The position numbers and the translations under genes are program-made. A DNA stretch of 64,000 nt from the NCBI GenBank assembly GCA_945879625.1, contig CAMCVA010000009.1, forward strand, positions 1 through 64,000, in the 5' to 3' direction. This stretch comes from Flavobacterium psychrophilum. Lineage in GTDB: Bacteria; Bacteroidota; Bacteroidia; Flavobacteriales; Flavobacteriaceae. Positions 41,055 to 51,600 of this stretch are shown piece after piece (the stretch's first letter is position 1; the number at the start of each line of letters is the position of its first letter). The notes below the pieces were generated by a model. That model was given only the letters and a program-made list of their open reading frames with translations, had not been told where the DNA came from and searched no databases.

Positions 41055-42224
41055 TTATTTTTTTAAAGCTTCTTGTATGCTCACTTTTTTGCCATTCTTA
41101 AATGCAATTATATAAGCCGAACTATATCCTTTTGATTTAGCTTCCTCCAAATTGAGTTTGGCTGTGGCGTAGTCATTTGTATGGCCATAAGTGTATTTGT
41201 AAACGCTTCCATTTCCGGCATCCAGTTCTATGGGTTCTAGGCCTTTAAAATTTGCTGCTATCGGGTCTACCTTTTTGGTTACTGCAGCCAATTGCACCTT
41301 AAAATCAACCGCTGAATCCAGTTCTTTTTTAGGCTTGTCATTTGGTTTATCTATTGTCGTATTTGAATCTACGGGCAAGGTTTCGGGAAGATTTGCTGTT
41401 GGCTCTTCTATTTTTCTGGAAGGTTTTTCGTTTTCTGCTTCTTGCCCATTCGAACCAAAATATTCCTTTTTAAAATCAATTATGGCATTAGCAATTGCGC
41501 GGGCTACATCTTCTTGGCCTTCTTCTGAATCTAATCTAGCTCCATCTGTTGGATTGGAGATAAATCCGGTTTCAATTAACACTCTAGGCATGTAGGCTTT
41601 ATGTAATACCATAAATGGCGCCTGTTTTACACCTCTACTTTTGGTGTTGAGTTCCTGTACAAACTTATCTTCGAGTTTACTGGCCAATGCAATGCTGTTT
41701 TCTAAATATTCCTCCTGCATGAGTGTGATTCCAAGCATGGACCCCGGATTATTTGGGTCAAATCCTTGGTATTTTTGCTTGTAGTCTTTTTCTAATGTAA
41801 TTACCGAGTTTTCACTTTTTGCTACCGCCAAGTTGGAGGCGTTTTTATTTAAACCCATTACATAGGTTTCGGTACCTGCAGCTACTGAGTTCTTATTTGC
41901 ATTGCAATGAATCGACACAAAAATATTGGCATCGGCGCGGTTGGCTATGTTGCTGCGCTCTACTAACTCAATAAAAACATCAGTTTTGCGGGTATAATTG
42001 ACGTGCATATCCGAACGGCCTTCCAATATTTTCCCCACTTTCAAAACAATAGCGAGCGTGATGTTTTTTTCAATATGGCCATTGTATACGGCGCCATAAT
42101 CGTGGTCACCGTGTCCGGCATCAAGGGTAACTTTAAATTTGGCTTGGGCTTGGGCTGTTGCACCCCATAAAACGATAATAAGCAGAAGAAGGTATCTAGT
42201 AGAGTGCATTGCTAGTTTATTCAT
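41055..42224 (-). CDS. N-acetylmuramoyl-L-alanine amidase (Amidase_3) with SPOR-like tail
   Basis: This 389-residue exported amidase cleaves the bond between N-acetylmuramic acid and L-alanine in peptidoglycan. A signal peptide (STRYLLLLIIVLWGATAQAQ) is followed by the zinc-binding TLDAGHGDHDYGAVYNG, IFVSIHCNANKNS and VLIETGFISNPTDG (catalytic glutamate). After a linker rich in proline and glutamate the last 85 residues (DFKVQLAAVTKKVDP, KYTYGHTNDYATAKLNLEEA) look like a SPOR peptidoglycan-binding domain. ATG 42224 (MNKLAMHSTRYLL) is preferred over one 39 bases upstream, because a possible promoter element lies close to the upstream one. Confidence 0.92.
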   Translation of the reverse strand: MNKLAMHSTRYLLLLIIVLWGATAQAQAKFKVTLDAGHGDHDYGAVYNGHIEKNITLAIVLKVGKILEGRSDMHVNYTRKTDVFIELVERSNIANRADANIFVSIHCNANKNSVAAGTETYVMGLNKNASNLAVAKSENSVITLEKDYKQKYQGFDPNNPGSMLGITLMQEEYLENSIALASKLEDKFVQELNTKSRGVKQAPFMVLHKAYMPRVLIETGFISNPTDGARLDSEEGQEDVARAIANAIIDFKKEYFGSNGQEAENEKPSRKIEEPTANLPETLPVDSNTTIDKPNDKPKKELDSAVDFKVQLAAVTKKVDPIAANFKGLEPIELDAGNGSVYKYTYGHTNDYATAKLNLEEAKSKGYSSAYIIAFKNGKKVSIQEALKK

Positions 42225-42346
42225 AGTATAGTATACATTTTTGGTTCTGAAAATTAACACCATTCAACTCATTTTTTCATGCAAAAAGGTTCGAATTTTC
42301 AGATTTATTTTACTAATAACGCAAGATTTTTAATTAACTAAATGCT

Positions 42347-42354
42347 TACTTTTG
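42347..42354 (+). promoter_or_regulatory. Bacteroidetes -7 promoter element for the LptD-like gene
   Basis: TACTTTTG is an exact match to TAnnTTTG, 70 bases before the likely TTG start of the LptD-like gene. It lies in the 200-base divergent gap with the amidase gene. No good -33 box is seen. Confidence 0.5.
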
Positions 42355-42424
42355 CCCAATTATAATATGTAAGTTTGGCGCGGTTAAAGTAAGCCATATT
42401 TTTACAAAAATAGTATTTAAACCT

Positions 42425-45085
42425 TTGCACACAAACTTATTTCATATCGTTTTATTAGCATTTTTCCTAACAACAGGAAGTCCCAAAATGCATGCGCAAG
42501 AAATAGGATCAGCAGCTCCCAAAATTCCGATAAACACCACTACTACTCCTCTAGAAAACGAAAAAATAGCCACGCCTATTGCCGACACCATTCGAGTTGA
42601 TTCGATTAAAGCAAAAAAGCCTATTTTAGAAAGCAAAGTGCATTATAAATCAAGCAATTATGCCAAGCTCGATCAGAAAAAGAAAACCATTACGCTCTAC
42701 GACAAAGCCGAATTATACTATAAAGACGTCGAATTAAAAGCCGGCATCATCGTGTTTAATTACGCCAATAATGAAGTCTATGCCGGACGAATCAAAGACA
42801 CGAGTGGTGTGTATACGCAATATCCAAATTTCAAGCAAGGTACCAACGACGTAGAACCTGATTCGATTCGCTTTAATTACAAAACCAAAAAAGCCTTAAT
42901 TTGGAATTCCCGAACCGAGCAAAATGAATTTCGCGTAAAAGCCGATGTTTCAAAACGGGTAAACGATTCGGTTTATTTTCTGAAAGGCGCCCGATTTACG
43001 ACATCAAAAGACATTGAAGATCCCGAATATTATTTTAGAACAAGCCGGGTGAAATATGTTCCCGGAAAAAAAGTTGTTACTGGCCTCACCAATATGGTTA
43101 TTGCCGATGTACCCACTCCAATCGCACTTCCTTTTGCGTTTTTTCCGATGACTACCGAAAACCAATCGGGTCTGATTATCCCAACTTTTAATGACACCCG
43201 TAGTCGCGGGTATTCGTTGCAAAATGGCGGATATTATTTGTCCTTGGGCAATCATTATGATTTGGCCATTTTGGGCGATTATTACACCAACGGCAGTTAT
43301 GCTACCCGGTTTGAATCCAATTATTCCTGGCGTTATCAATTTAGAGGAAACTTTAATGTGCGATTTGAAAATTTGATCAACAGCGAACGCGGTTTTCCTG
43401 ATTACAGTAAAACCAACATTTATAACATCCAGTGGTCGCATACCCAAGACCCCAAGTCGAGTCCAAATTCGCGCTTTTCGGCCTCGGTCAATTTGGGAAG
43501 TAGTAAATATTTTCAACAATCAGCCAGTCAGATTAACGTGGGATCTAGTTTAAACAACACCCTGAGTTCTTCGGTTTCGTATGCACGCACCTTCAATTCG
43601 GTTCCGCAAGTTAATATGTCGCTCACGGCAACTCATTCGCAAAATACCCAAACCGAAGCGATTAACATGACTTTGCCAACGCTACAATTGAGTGTAGATC
43701 GGGTGTTTCCGTTTGCGCCCAAAGACGGAATTAAAAAAGGCTTCTTTAAAAACATCAATTTGCAATACAATTTGCGCGGAGAAAATCGCATTACCACCAA
43801 CGATACCGAATTTCTTAAACCCGAAATGTTTGCCAAGGCCAAAAACGGTTTGCAGCACAGTATTCCGCTGAGCACCAATTTTAAGTTATTCAAGTACTTT
43901 AGCGCAACAACCTCGGTCAATTACGAAGAGGTTTGGTACCTGAAAACCATTCGCAAAAAATATGACATCCTTACCAACAAAGACAGCATTACCGAACTAA
44001 GCAAATTTGATGCGTTTCGCACCTATTCGTTTTCTTCGAGTTTGGGAACCACTATTTACGGTACGTTTAAGTTTGGCGAGAACAAAAAAATTCAGGCCAT
44101 TCGACACGTGATGCGACCTTCTGTTTCCTACAGCTATACGCCTAGTTTTGAACAATATTACGACACCTATGCCGCCGATGCGAGTGGAACAATGGTGAAA
44201 GAATACACCCGATTTGAAAATGGAATTTTTGGTGCGCCTGGCAAGTCAATTGCTAATTCAGTTGGATTTAGTTTGAGCAACACCTTTGAAGCCAAAGTAA
44301 CCGACAAAGATTCTACCAAAACCGAGCCCAAAAAAATAATGCTGCTCAATAACTTGAATTTTTCTACCAGTTACAACGCAGCAGCTGATTCCCTGGCATG
44401 GGCTCCCTTGCGTGTGAGCGGAGGAACATTGTTGTTTAAGGATAAAATGAATGTGAATTTTGGGATGACTTTAAATCCGTATGCGCTAGATCGGAATGGA
44501 AAAACCATCAACACTTTTAATATGGACAACGGCGGAAGTTTATTTCGCATGACCAGTGCCAATATGACCTTAAATTATTCGATGTCCAGTCGAGATAACG
44601 ACAAGGGCAAGAAAAACGACCAAGGCGTGCGCAACGGAGGACGTGACGATGATTTGTTTGGATCGAATACCGATTTTAGCGATCGCCGACAAAGCCAATT
44701 TAATGAAGATGACGAAGAAGAAAGCGAATTTAAGGGCTTTTACAATGCTGATTTACCTTGGGATATCACCTTTGCCTATCAACTCACCTACTCCAATATT
44801 CGCCGTGAAAAAGAAATATCGGGAAATTCCTTAATGGTTTCGCTAAATACTGATCTCACCCCGCGTTGGAAAGTAGGAGTTTCATCTGGGTATGATTTTG
44901 TTCAAAACGGGGTGACATTTACCCAATTTCGATTTGAACGGGATTTGCTTAGTTGGCGCATGGATTTTAACTGGACTCCTTTTGGGCAAAACGCCTATTG
45001 GAATTTCTTTATCGGGATTAAATCGGGAATCTTAAGTGACATCAAATGGGAAAAACGCACCCTACCCGATCGTGTTTTACGCTAA
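42425..45085 (+). CDS. LptD-like outer-membrane LPS assembly protein
   Basis: This 886-residue protein resembles LptD/OstA. The signal peptide is NLFHIVLLAFFLTTGSPKMHAQ. An N-terminal OstA-like domain follows (about 60-210, LDQKKKTITLYDKAELYYKDVE, GIIVFNYANNEVYAG), and then a long outer-membrane beta-barrel with many aromatic strands (YYLSLGNHYDLAILGDYYTNG, RFESNYSWRYQFRGNF) ends near the C-terminus with WNFFIGIKSG. It inserts LPS into the outer leaflet. Translation must begin at TTG 42425: the first ATG (42485) would cut away the signal peptide, and the frame is closed by a stop upstream. An acidic, low-complexity stretch (DDEEESEFKG) lies near 760. Confidence 0.9.
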   Translation: MHTNLFHIVLLAFFLTTGSPKMHAQEIGSAAPKIPINTTTTPLENEKIATPIADTIRVDSIKAKKPILESKVHYKSSNYAKLDQKKKTITLYDKAELYYKDVELKAGIIVFNYANNEVYAGRIKDTSGVYTQYPNFKQGTNDVEPDSIRFNYKTKKALIWNSRTEQNEFRVKADVSKRVNDSVYFLKGARFTTSKDIEDPEYYFRTSRVKYVPGKKVVTGLTNMVIADVPTPIALPFAFFPMTTENQSGLIIPTFNDTRSRGYSLQNGGYYLSLGNHYDLAILGDYYTNGSYATRFESNYSWRYQFRGNFNVRFENLINSERGFPDYSKTNIYNIQWSHTQDPKSSPNSRFSASVNLGSSKYFQQSASQINVGSSLNNTLSSSVSYARTFNSVPQVNMSLTATHSQNTQTEAINMTLPTLQLSVDRVFPFAPKDGIKKGFFKNINLQYNLRGENRITTNDTEFLKPEMFAKAKNGLQHSIPLSTNFKLFKYFSATTSVNYEEVWYLKTIRKKYDILTNKDSITELSKFDAFRTYSFSSSLGTTIYGTFKFGENKKIQAIRHVMRPSVSYSYTPSFEQYYDTYAADASGTMVKEYTRFENGIFGAPGKSIANSVGFSLSNTFEAKVTDKDSTKTEPKKIMLLNNLNFSTSYNAAADSLAWAPLRVSGGTLLFKDKMNVNFGMTLNPYALDRNGKTINTFNMDNGGSLFRMTSANMTLNYSMSSRDNDKGKKNDQGVRNGGRDDDLFGSNTDFSDRRQSQFNEDDEEESEFKGFYNADLPWDITFAYQLTYSNIRREKEISGNSLMVSLNTDLTPRWKVGVSSGYDFVQNGVTFTQFRFERDLLSWRMDFNWTPFGQNAYWNFFIGIKSGILSDIKWEKRTLPDRVLR

Positions 45086-45095
45086 TTTACATGTT

Positions 45096-45476
45096 ATGAA
45101 AACTATAATCAACTCTACAAAAGCGCCTGCTCCTATTGGCCCCTATAACCAAGCCGTTCTTGCCGGAAATCTTTTGTATACCTCCGGGCAAATTGCCTTA
45201 GATCCGAGCAGTATGGAATTGGTTCTCGATTCTATCGAAGCCGAAACTACGCAGGTAATGGAGAACCTTAAAGCAGTTTTGGCTGCTGCCGAACTCACGT
45301 TTGAACACGTGATAAAAACCACAATCTACATTACCGACATGGCCGATTTTGCTCGAATCAATACTGTTTACGCGGCCTATTTTAACGAAAAAACCGCTCC
45401 TGCAAGAGAAACGGTTCAAGTGGCAGGATTGCCAAAAAATGTACACATTGAAATCTCCATGATTGCAATGCGCTAA
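45096..45476 (+). CDS. ridA: RidA-family reactive imine deaminase
   Basis: This 126-residue Rid/YjgF protein hydrolyses reactive enamine/imine intermediates made by PLP enzymes. Motifs: APAPIGPYNQAVLAGNLLYT, SGQIALDP, ETTQVMENLKAVLAAA, and PARETVQVAGLPKNVHIEIS, including the conserved arginine and glutamate. The start is ATG 45096, 10 bases after the LptD stop, and a shorter-lived ATG at 45091 is out of frame. Its stop is 4 bases from the convergent kinase gene. Confidence 0.94.
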   Translation: MKTIINSTKAPAPIGPYNQAVLAGNLLYTSGQIALDPSSMELVLDSIEAETTQVMENLKAVLAAAELTFEHVIKTTIYITDMADFARINTVYAAYFNEKTAPARETVQVAGLPKNVHIEISMIAMR

Positions 45477-45480
45477 TTTT

Positions 45481-46332
45481 CTATTTGTTTATCGAGTGAT
45501 AAGCAATCAATCCATCGATCGGTCTTCGCAACACGTTTCCAACTTTTATACCGTGTTTGCTTAATACTGTTTCTAATTCTTCTTTTAGATAAAAGGCAAT
45601 TGATCCCACAAAATGCACCGGCACCTCGGTACAATTATCAAATTGTTTGATGTAATTCTCTACAAAATCCTCCATTTCGGCAAAAATAAATTGCTTGCAC
45701 AACTCGGTGTCTTTGTGTTTAATAAGAAACTTAGCAAAAGTGGCCAAATAGGCATTTGGATTGGGTTCTTTGTATAAATTATTTTTTATAACGTCTGCAT
45801 CAAGGTTGTATTCTTTTTCAAAGGACTTGGCCATCGTGGCAGGCATTTTATTAAAGTAATAGGCCCGCAATAAATGACGTCCAAATCGGTTACCCGAACA
45901 ATCATCCATGGCAATATATCCTAAGGATTGTACTTTTTGATGCAAGACTACACCGTCAAAATAACTGCAATTAGAGCCTGTGCCTAAAATAGAAACAATC
46001 GCTTTTTCGTTTTTGGGTGTAGTGGCATAAACCGCAGCATAGGTGTCTTCGTGTACGGCTACAGTTGCATTTGGAAAATATTCTTCAAACACTTGTGTTA
46101 AGAAGTTTTTCATTCGGTCGGTTCCACAGCCGGCACCGTAAAAAAACAAATTGGATACGTTGTTTTTGTTGTGAGAAATATCAAACTTATCTTCTAAGCG
46201 AGTAATAATGTCAGCTTTATCTAATACTTCAGGATTCAATCCTAGAGTCTGTGTGGTGAACAATACTTTTCCGTTGTTGTCAATTGAAATCCAATCGGCT
46301 TTAGTAGATCCACTGTCAACTAATAATTTCAT
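45481..46332 (-). CDS. BadF/BadG-type sugar kinase (N-acetylglucosamine kinase-like)
   Basis: This 283-residue ASKHA-fold ATPase has phosphate-1 motif LLVDSGSTKADWISID at the N-terminus, AIVSILGTGSNCSYFDG (phosphate-2 region), YIAMDDCSGNRFGRHLL, and VHFVGSIAFYLKEELE (adenosine loop). This matches the BadF/BadG/BcrA/BcrD family, and the short length and SGNRFGRHLL fit N-acetylglucosamine kinase-like members that phosphorylate amino sugars. Substrate is not proven. It follows gapA on the minus strand after a terminator, so it is likely expressed on its own. Confidence 0.86.
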   Translation of the reverse strand: MKLLVDSGSTKADWISIDNNGKVLFTTQTLGLNPEVLDKADIITRLEDKFDISHNKNNVSNLFFYGAGCGTDRMKNFLTQVFEEYFPNATVAVHEDTYAAVYATTPKNEKAIVSILGTGSNCSYFDGVVLHQKVQSLGYIAMDDCSGNRFGRHLLRAYYFNKMPATMAKSFEKEYNLDADVIKNNLYKEPNPNAYLATFAKFLIKHKDTELCKQFIFAEMEDFVENYIKQFDNCTEVPVHFVGSIAFYLKEELETVLSKHGIKVGNVLRRPIDGLIAYHSINK

Positions 46333-46369
46333 TTTGGGGTGGTTTTTAGTTTAGTATAGCAAATAAAAA

Positions 46370-46397
46370 TCCCGTTGCAACTTGAGCTGCAACGGGA
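46370..46397 (-). terminator. Rho-independent terminator of gapA
   Basis: TCCCGTTGCA and TGCAACGGGA form a perfect 10-bp stem with an 8-base loop just after the gapA stop. On the minus strand the stem is followed by TTTTTATTT. It separates gapA from the kinase gene. Confidence 0.88.
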
Positions 46398-46407
46398 ATT
46401 CATTTTA

Positions 46408-47415
<1,008 letters not shown>

Positions 47416-47481
47416 TTACGCTTTAGGCACACCGCATGGGGCTAATTGCCGGTTATATTTAATTTAAATTTGAGTTGATTT

Positions 47482-48468
47482 CTAGGTTGACATGATATCC
47501 GATACGCGCAACAATTCGCGGTCTATTTCGGTATGTCCTTTTATTGCTTGATCTAAGGGAGTTAAGGCTACTTTATCGTTTACTATGCCCACCATATAAT
47601 TGGTTTTTCCTTCTAGTAAAGATTCAACCGCTTTTACGCCCAATCGACTGGCTAAAACCCGATCGAAACAAGAAGGTGATCCGCCGCGTTGCATGTGTCC
47701 CAAAACCGAAACACGCACATCATATTCGGGTAAATTGGCTTCTACATAATCTTTGAGTTCAAATACGTTTTTACCAATTTTGTCGCCTTCGGCAATCACT
47801 ACAATACTAGACGATTTGCCTGAGGCTTTGCTGCGTTTCAAGGAGTCAAGTAAACGCTCCAATCCCAAATCTTCTTCGGGAATCAAAATTTCTTCGGCAC
47901 CTGCACCAATTCCGGCATTCAAGGCGATATGACCGGCATCACGCCCCATCACCTCTACAAAAAATAAGCGGTTGTGCGAACTGGCGGTATCGCGTATTTT
48001 ATCGATAACTTCTACTACTGTATTCAATGCGGTATCATAACCCAAGGTGTAGGAGGTACCAAAAATATCGTTGTCAATGGTGCCTGGAATTCCCATGACA
48101 GGAAAATCAAATTCTACATTGAATAATTCAGCTCCCGTAAAACTTCCGTCCCCACCAATAACAACTAGCGCATCAACTCCGGCAGCTACCAATTTTTCAT
48201 GGGCCGTTTTGCGGCCTTCGGGCGTTCTAAATTCATTAGAACGTGCCGACTTTAGAATAGTGCCACCTTTGTTTACAATGTTGTTCACGCTGCGTGGTCC
48301 CATTTCTTTAAAATCACCTTCAATCATTCCTTGGTATCCGCGGTAAATCCCGATGCATTCAATGTTGTGAAACGCACAGGTACGCACTACTGCACGTATG
48401 GCGGCATTCATTCCGGGAGCATCACCCCCTGATGTTAGCACACCTATTTTTTTTATGTTTAATGACAT
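47482..48468 (-). CDS. pfkA: ATP-dependent 6-phosphofructokinase
   Basis: This 328-residue enzyme phosphorylates fructose-6-phosphate in glycolysis. Signatures: IGVLTSGGDAPGMNAAIRAV at the N-terminus, VIGGDGSFTGAELF (the glycine after GGD fits ATP rather than pyrophosphate), GIPGTIDNDIFGTSYTLGYD, FVEVMGRDAGHIALNAG, and VLGHMQRGGSPSCFDRVLAS. The start is ATG 48468 (MSLNIKKIG); an upstream ATG in frame adds ten unlikely residues. With gapA next to it this is a small glycolytic cluster. Confidence 0.97.
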   Translation of the reverse strand: MSLNIKKIGVLTSGGDAPGMNAAIRAVVRTCAFHNIECIGIYRGYQGMIEGDFKEMGPRSVNNIVNKGGTILKSARSNEFRTPEGRKTAHEKLVAAGVDALVVIGGDGSFTGAELFNVEFDFPVMGIPGTIDNDIFGTSYTLGYDTALNTVVEVIDKIRDTASSHNRLFFVEVMGRDAGHIALNAGIGAGAEEILIPEEDLGLERLLDSLKRSKASGKSSSIVVIAEGDKIGKNVFELKDYVEANLPEYDVRVSVLGHMQRGGSPSCFDRVLASRLGVKAVESLLEGKTNYMVGIVNDKVALTPLDQAIKGHTEIDRELLRVSDIMST

Positions 48469-48605
48469 TTTTTTTGATTTAAAATGTAAAATTAGCAAAG
48501 ATTGTCAACTATTTAGGTAGTATTTTAAGATTATGAGAAAGAATCAGTAATTCAATCGTTTTCGTTGATAAGTTTTATTTATTTCTAAAAAACGAAGTTC
48601 CAAGC

Positions 48606-51600
48606 TTATTCTTCTGGCGGAATGGCTTCTGAATTTGGATTGGTGACTTCGGGATTTTTTTTCTCTTGGTTATTGAGGTGAATAAAATCGGGGAGCATTT
48701 CTGAATCTTGTATTTCTTTTTGTAATTGGGTAGCAGAAACTTTCTCTACTTTTTGATTGGCAAATATTTTATGGAGTAATTCCTTGAAGGTTTCAAAATT
48801 TACCTCATAGGAAATCCCCACGCCTTGCGTATAGCCCACGCCTTCACCCACAAAATAATTCACGTTATTTTCTTTGTTAAATACTTTTAGGTTCAAGGTC
48901 CCCTCTTCGTTCACGCGGTACTGAATTTCCAAATCGCCTACAATAGTTGATTCGTTTACTCCGCCAATGGGCACTCCTACTTTTCCGTTAATCGAAATGC
49001 GTTCGTTGAGTTTGGTGGTAAAATTTACTCCCACACGGCCATCGGTATAAGCACCTGGGTTTTTATCGGCCGAAACAATATCAACGCCCATCACAAATTT
49101 ACCGTCGTTATCATTAAATACCGAACCAAACAAATCGCCTACTTTTTCATACAAATTATTTTTTATCGACGCCTGATTCAATCCATCTACACTCAAGAAT
49201 CCACCGGTAGACAAGAGAATCAAGGCCTGTTTTTGGCGAATGTCTTTGTCGTCGAGTTTGGTTTGGATCTCCGATTGCAACACGGTACTCACCGTAGGAA
49301 AATTAATTTCAAAATTGGGTTCTGGATTGCTCAAATTACCTTTAAGTCCAATCACCACATCGGTTTGCACTTTCTTGTTGAAAGACGCATTTTCGATGAG
49401 CACGCCAGGATTAGCGTTGGTGGTGTATACGGCTTCCAAATTTAGACTCGCTCGCATTGGGTCGCCCTCCCAAGTAATGGAGCCGCCTTTTTTGACTTTG
49501 AATTTCTTATTGATTAAACCACCGTATCTAAAGTTATAGGTTCCTTCGTAGGCCTGAAAATCGCCCCACATATTAAATTTCCCTAACGTATTTATTTTAA
49601 TCAACAGCGAACCAAATCCTTTGCCTTTCATGCCATGTCCGGTGTTGCGATCTAATACAATTTCTACTTCGGCATCGGGGGTAATGTCAAACTCAAATTC
49701 GAGGTCAATTCCGTTGTAATTTCGAATAGTTTCTGGGCCTTTATTGAGTTTGTATTTTTCGTTTTTGGTAATGAAATGCAAGGCGTTATTGGTTTCGGTC
49801 GATTCAGCATCGCTAATGGGGATTTTTACTTCGGTGCCTTTTTCTGACTTGGCCGCTACTTTGATAAACAAGCCGTCCAAAGGTCCTTTAATTAATGCAT
49901 ACCCATCCATAAATGCAGTACCGTAATAGGCTGAATCTTCTGAATAATCGGTGTCTAAGGCCAATAATCGCTTGGAATTAATTTGTAGATCAAATTTCCA
50001 ATCCGAAAAATTCTTATGTGCAATGGTGCCGTTCAATACTCCAGAGGTATTGTATTTTTTTTCTGAAAGAGTGGCGTTGCTCACGTAAAAATTGGTTTCA
50101 GTCACATCGACAACCACCTCGTCAGCTATTGTATAATCTACATTGAGATACGGAATACGGAGGCCGGCTTTATTAATAAACAGTCGTCCATTAATATCCA
50201 AATTGGATAAGCTACCCGATAAATTGGAACGTCCGCTGGCCAAACCGCGAACATTCGTAATGATGTCGCCTCCAAATGAACTCAACACGCCCAGATTAAA
50301 GTTGTCAAAATTCAAATCCATGTTCAGGTTGGTTTTCTCGGTAGTAACCTCAAAATCCCCTTGAGCGGTAAACGACTCCACATCTTTGTTTTCGATAGTG
50401 GCCAGCAAATTGAATTTTCTTAGTTCTTCGTCCCCTGATAAAGCCACATTCAACCTACCTAAAGCAATGTCGTTGATAGACAAGTCGTCAATAGAAACGT
50501 TGGCTGTAGGTTGATAAACGCCTTTTATTTGCTTTAGATTGACAGAGCCATTCAGGTTTCCTTTGGGCGAAAAGTCATCAATTGTAGGGAGAATTTTTTC
50601 TATGGGAACACCCTTAAAATTCAAAAATAAATCTTTGTCTGTTTTGCCCGACAAGGTCCCATTTAAGGAAACTTGTTTGTCTTCGTGCGATAAGACTAAA
50701 TTGTCAAAACTAAATTCGGTGAAGGCTTGATTAAAAATTACTTTGTTGTCGCTGTTGTCCTTTTCATTCAAATACCACAAAAAATCTTTGTATTTCAATT
50801 CTGATTTTTGAATTCCTACAATACTTTGTTTTAGTTTATTGATCGTATGGTATAAATTTAAAGAATAGTTGTCTTCGCCTTTATCGCCACCTTTAAACTC
50901 CGAACGCACAAACAAAGTATCATTCATCGTTACATTAATTAAACTAAAGTCGCGAATTTTATACTGCTCAGTTTTGATACTATCCAACTCAATATACGCA
51001 TTAAACAAGGGATTCTTGTTGTCAATTTGCAGGTTTATTGCATTAAAGGTATTGGTGTAGGCGGTGATTTCGGGCGAACTAAAATGAAATTTAAACGCAT
51101 TGGTGTCGGCGTTGATGTTTCCTTTAAAATCGGTATTGGTAGCCACAGATATACCCGGGTAAAACACATCAATTACTTTGTTGTAGACGGTAAAATCAAA
51201 TTTCATAAACTGCCCTGCCTTCACTTTATTGGGTGAATAATTGGCATACAAACTACCCAAGGCATTCTCGAGCAAGGGTTGCAACTGATTCACCTGAAAT
51301 TTGCCCTGTATGCTGCCATTAATAATATCTGGCGACTCCACGGCTATGGTGCGCACTCCGCCATCGTCAAAACTGGAACTAATGGAGAAATCGTCAAAAT
51401 AGTAGATGTCTTTTTTATTTTGATAGGAAGTTTCAGACAAAGCAACTTTGCCTTTCAGGTTGTCTATAGTTGTTCCTATCAATTTGATGTCAATATCACC
51501 TTTAAAAATTGAAATGGAATCTTGGGTCACAAAATTCAATTCATGCAAATTGGCGTAATCTACCACCGCATGAAAATTATAGGCTATTTCTTTTTTGTTT

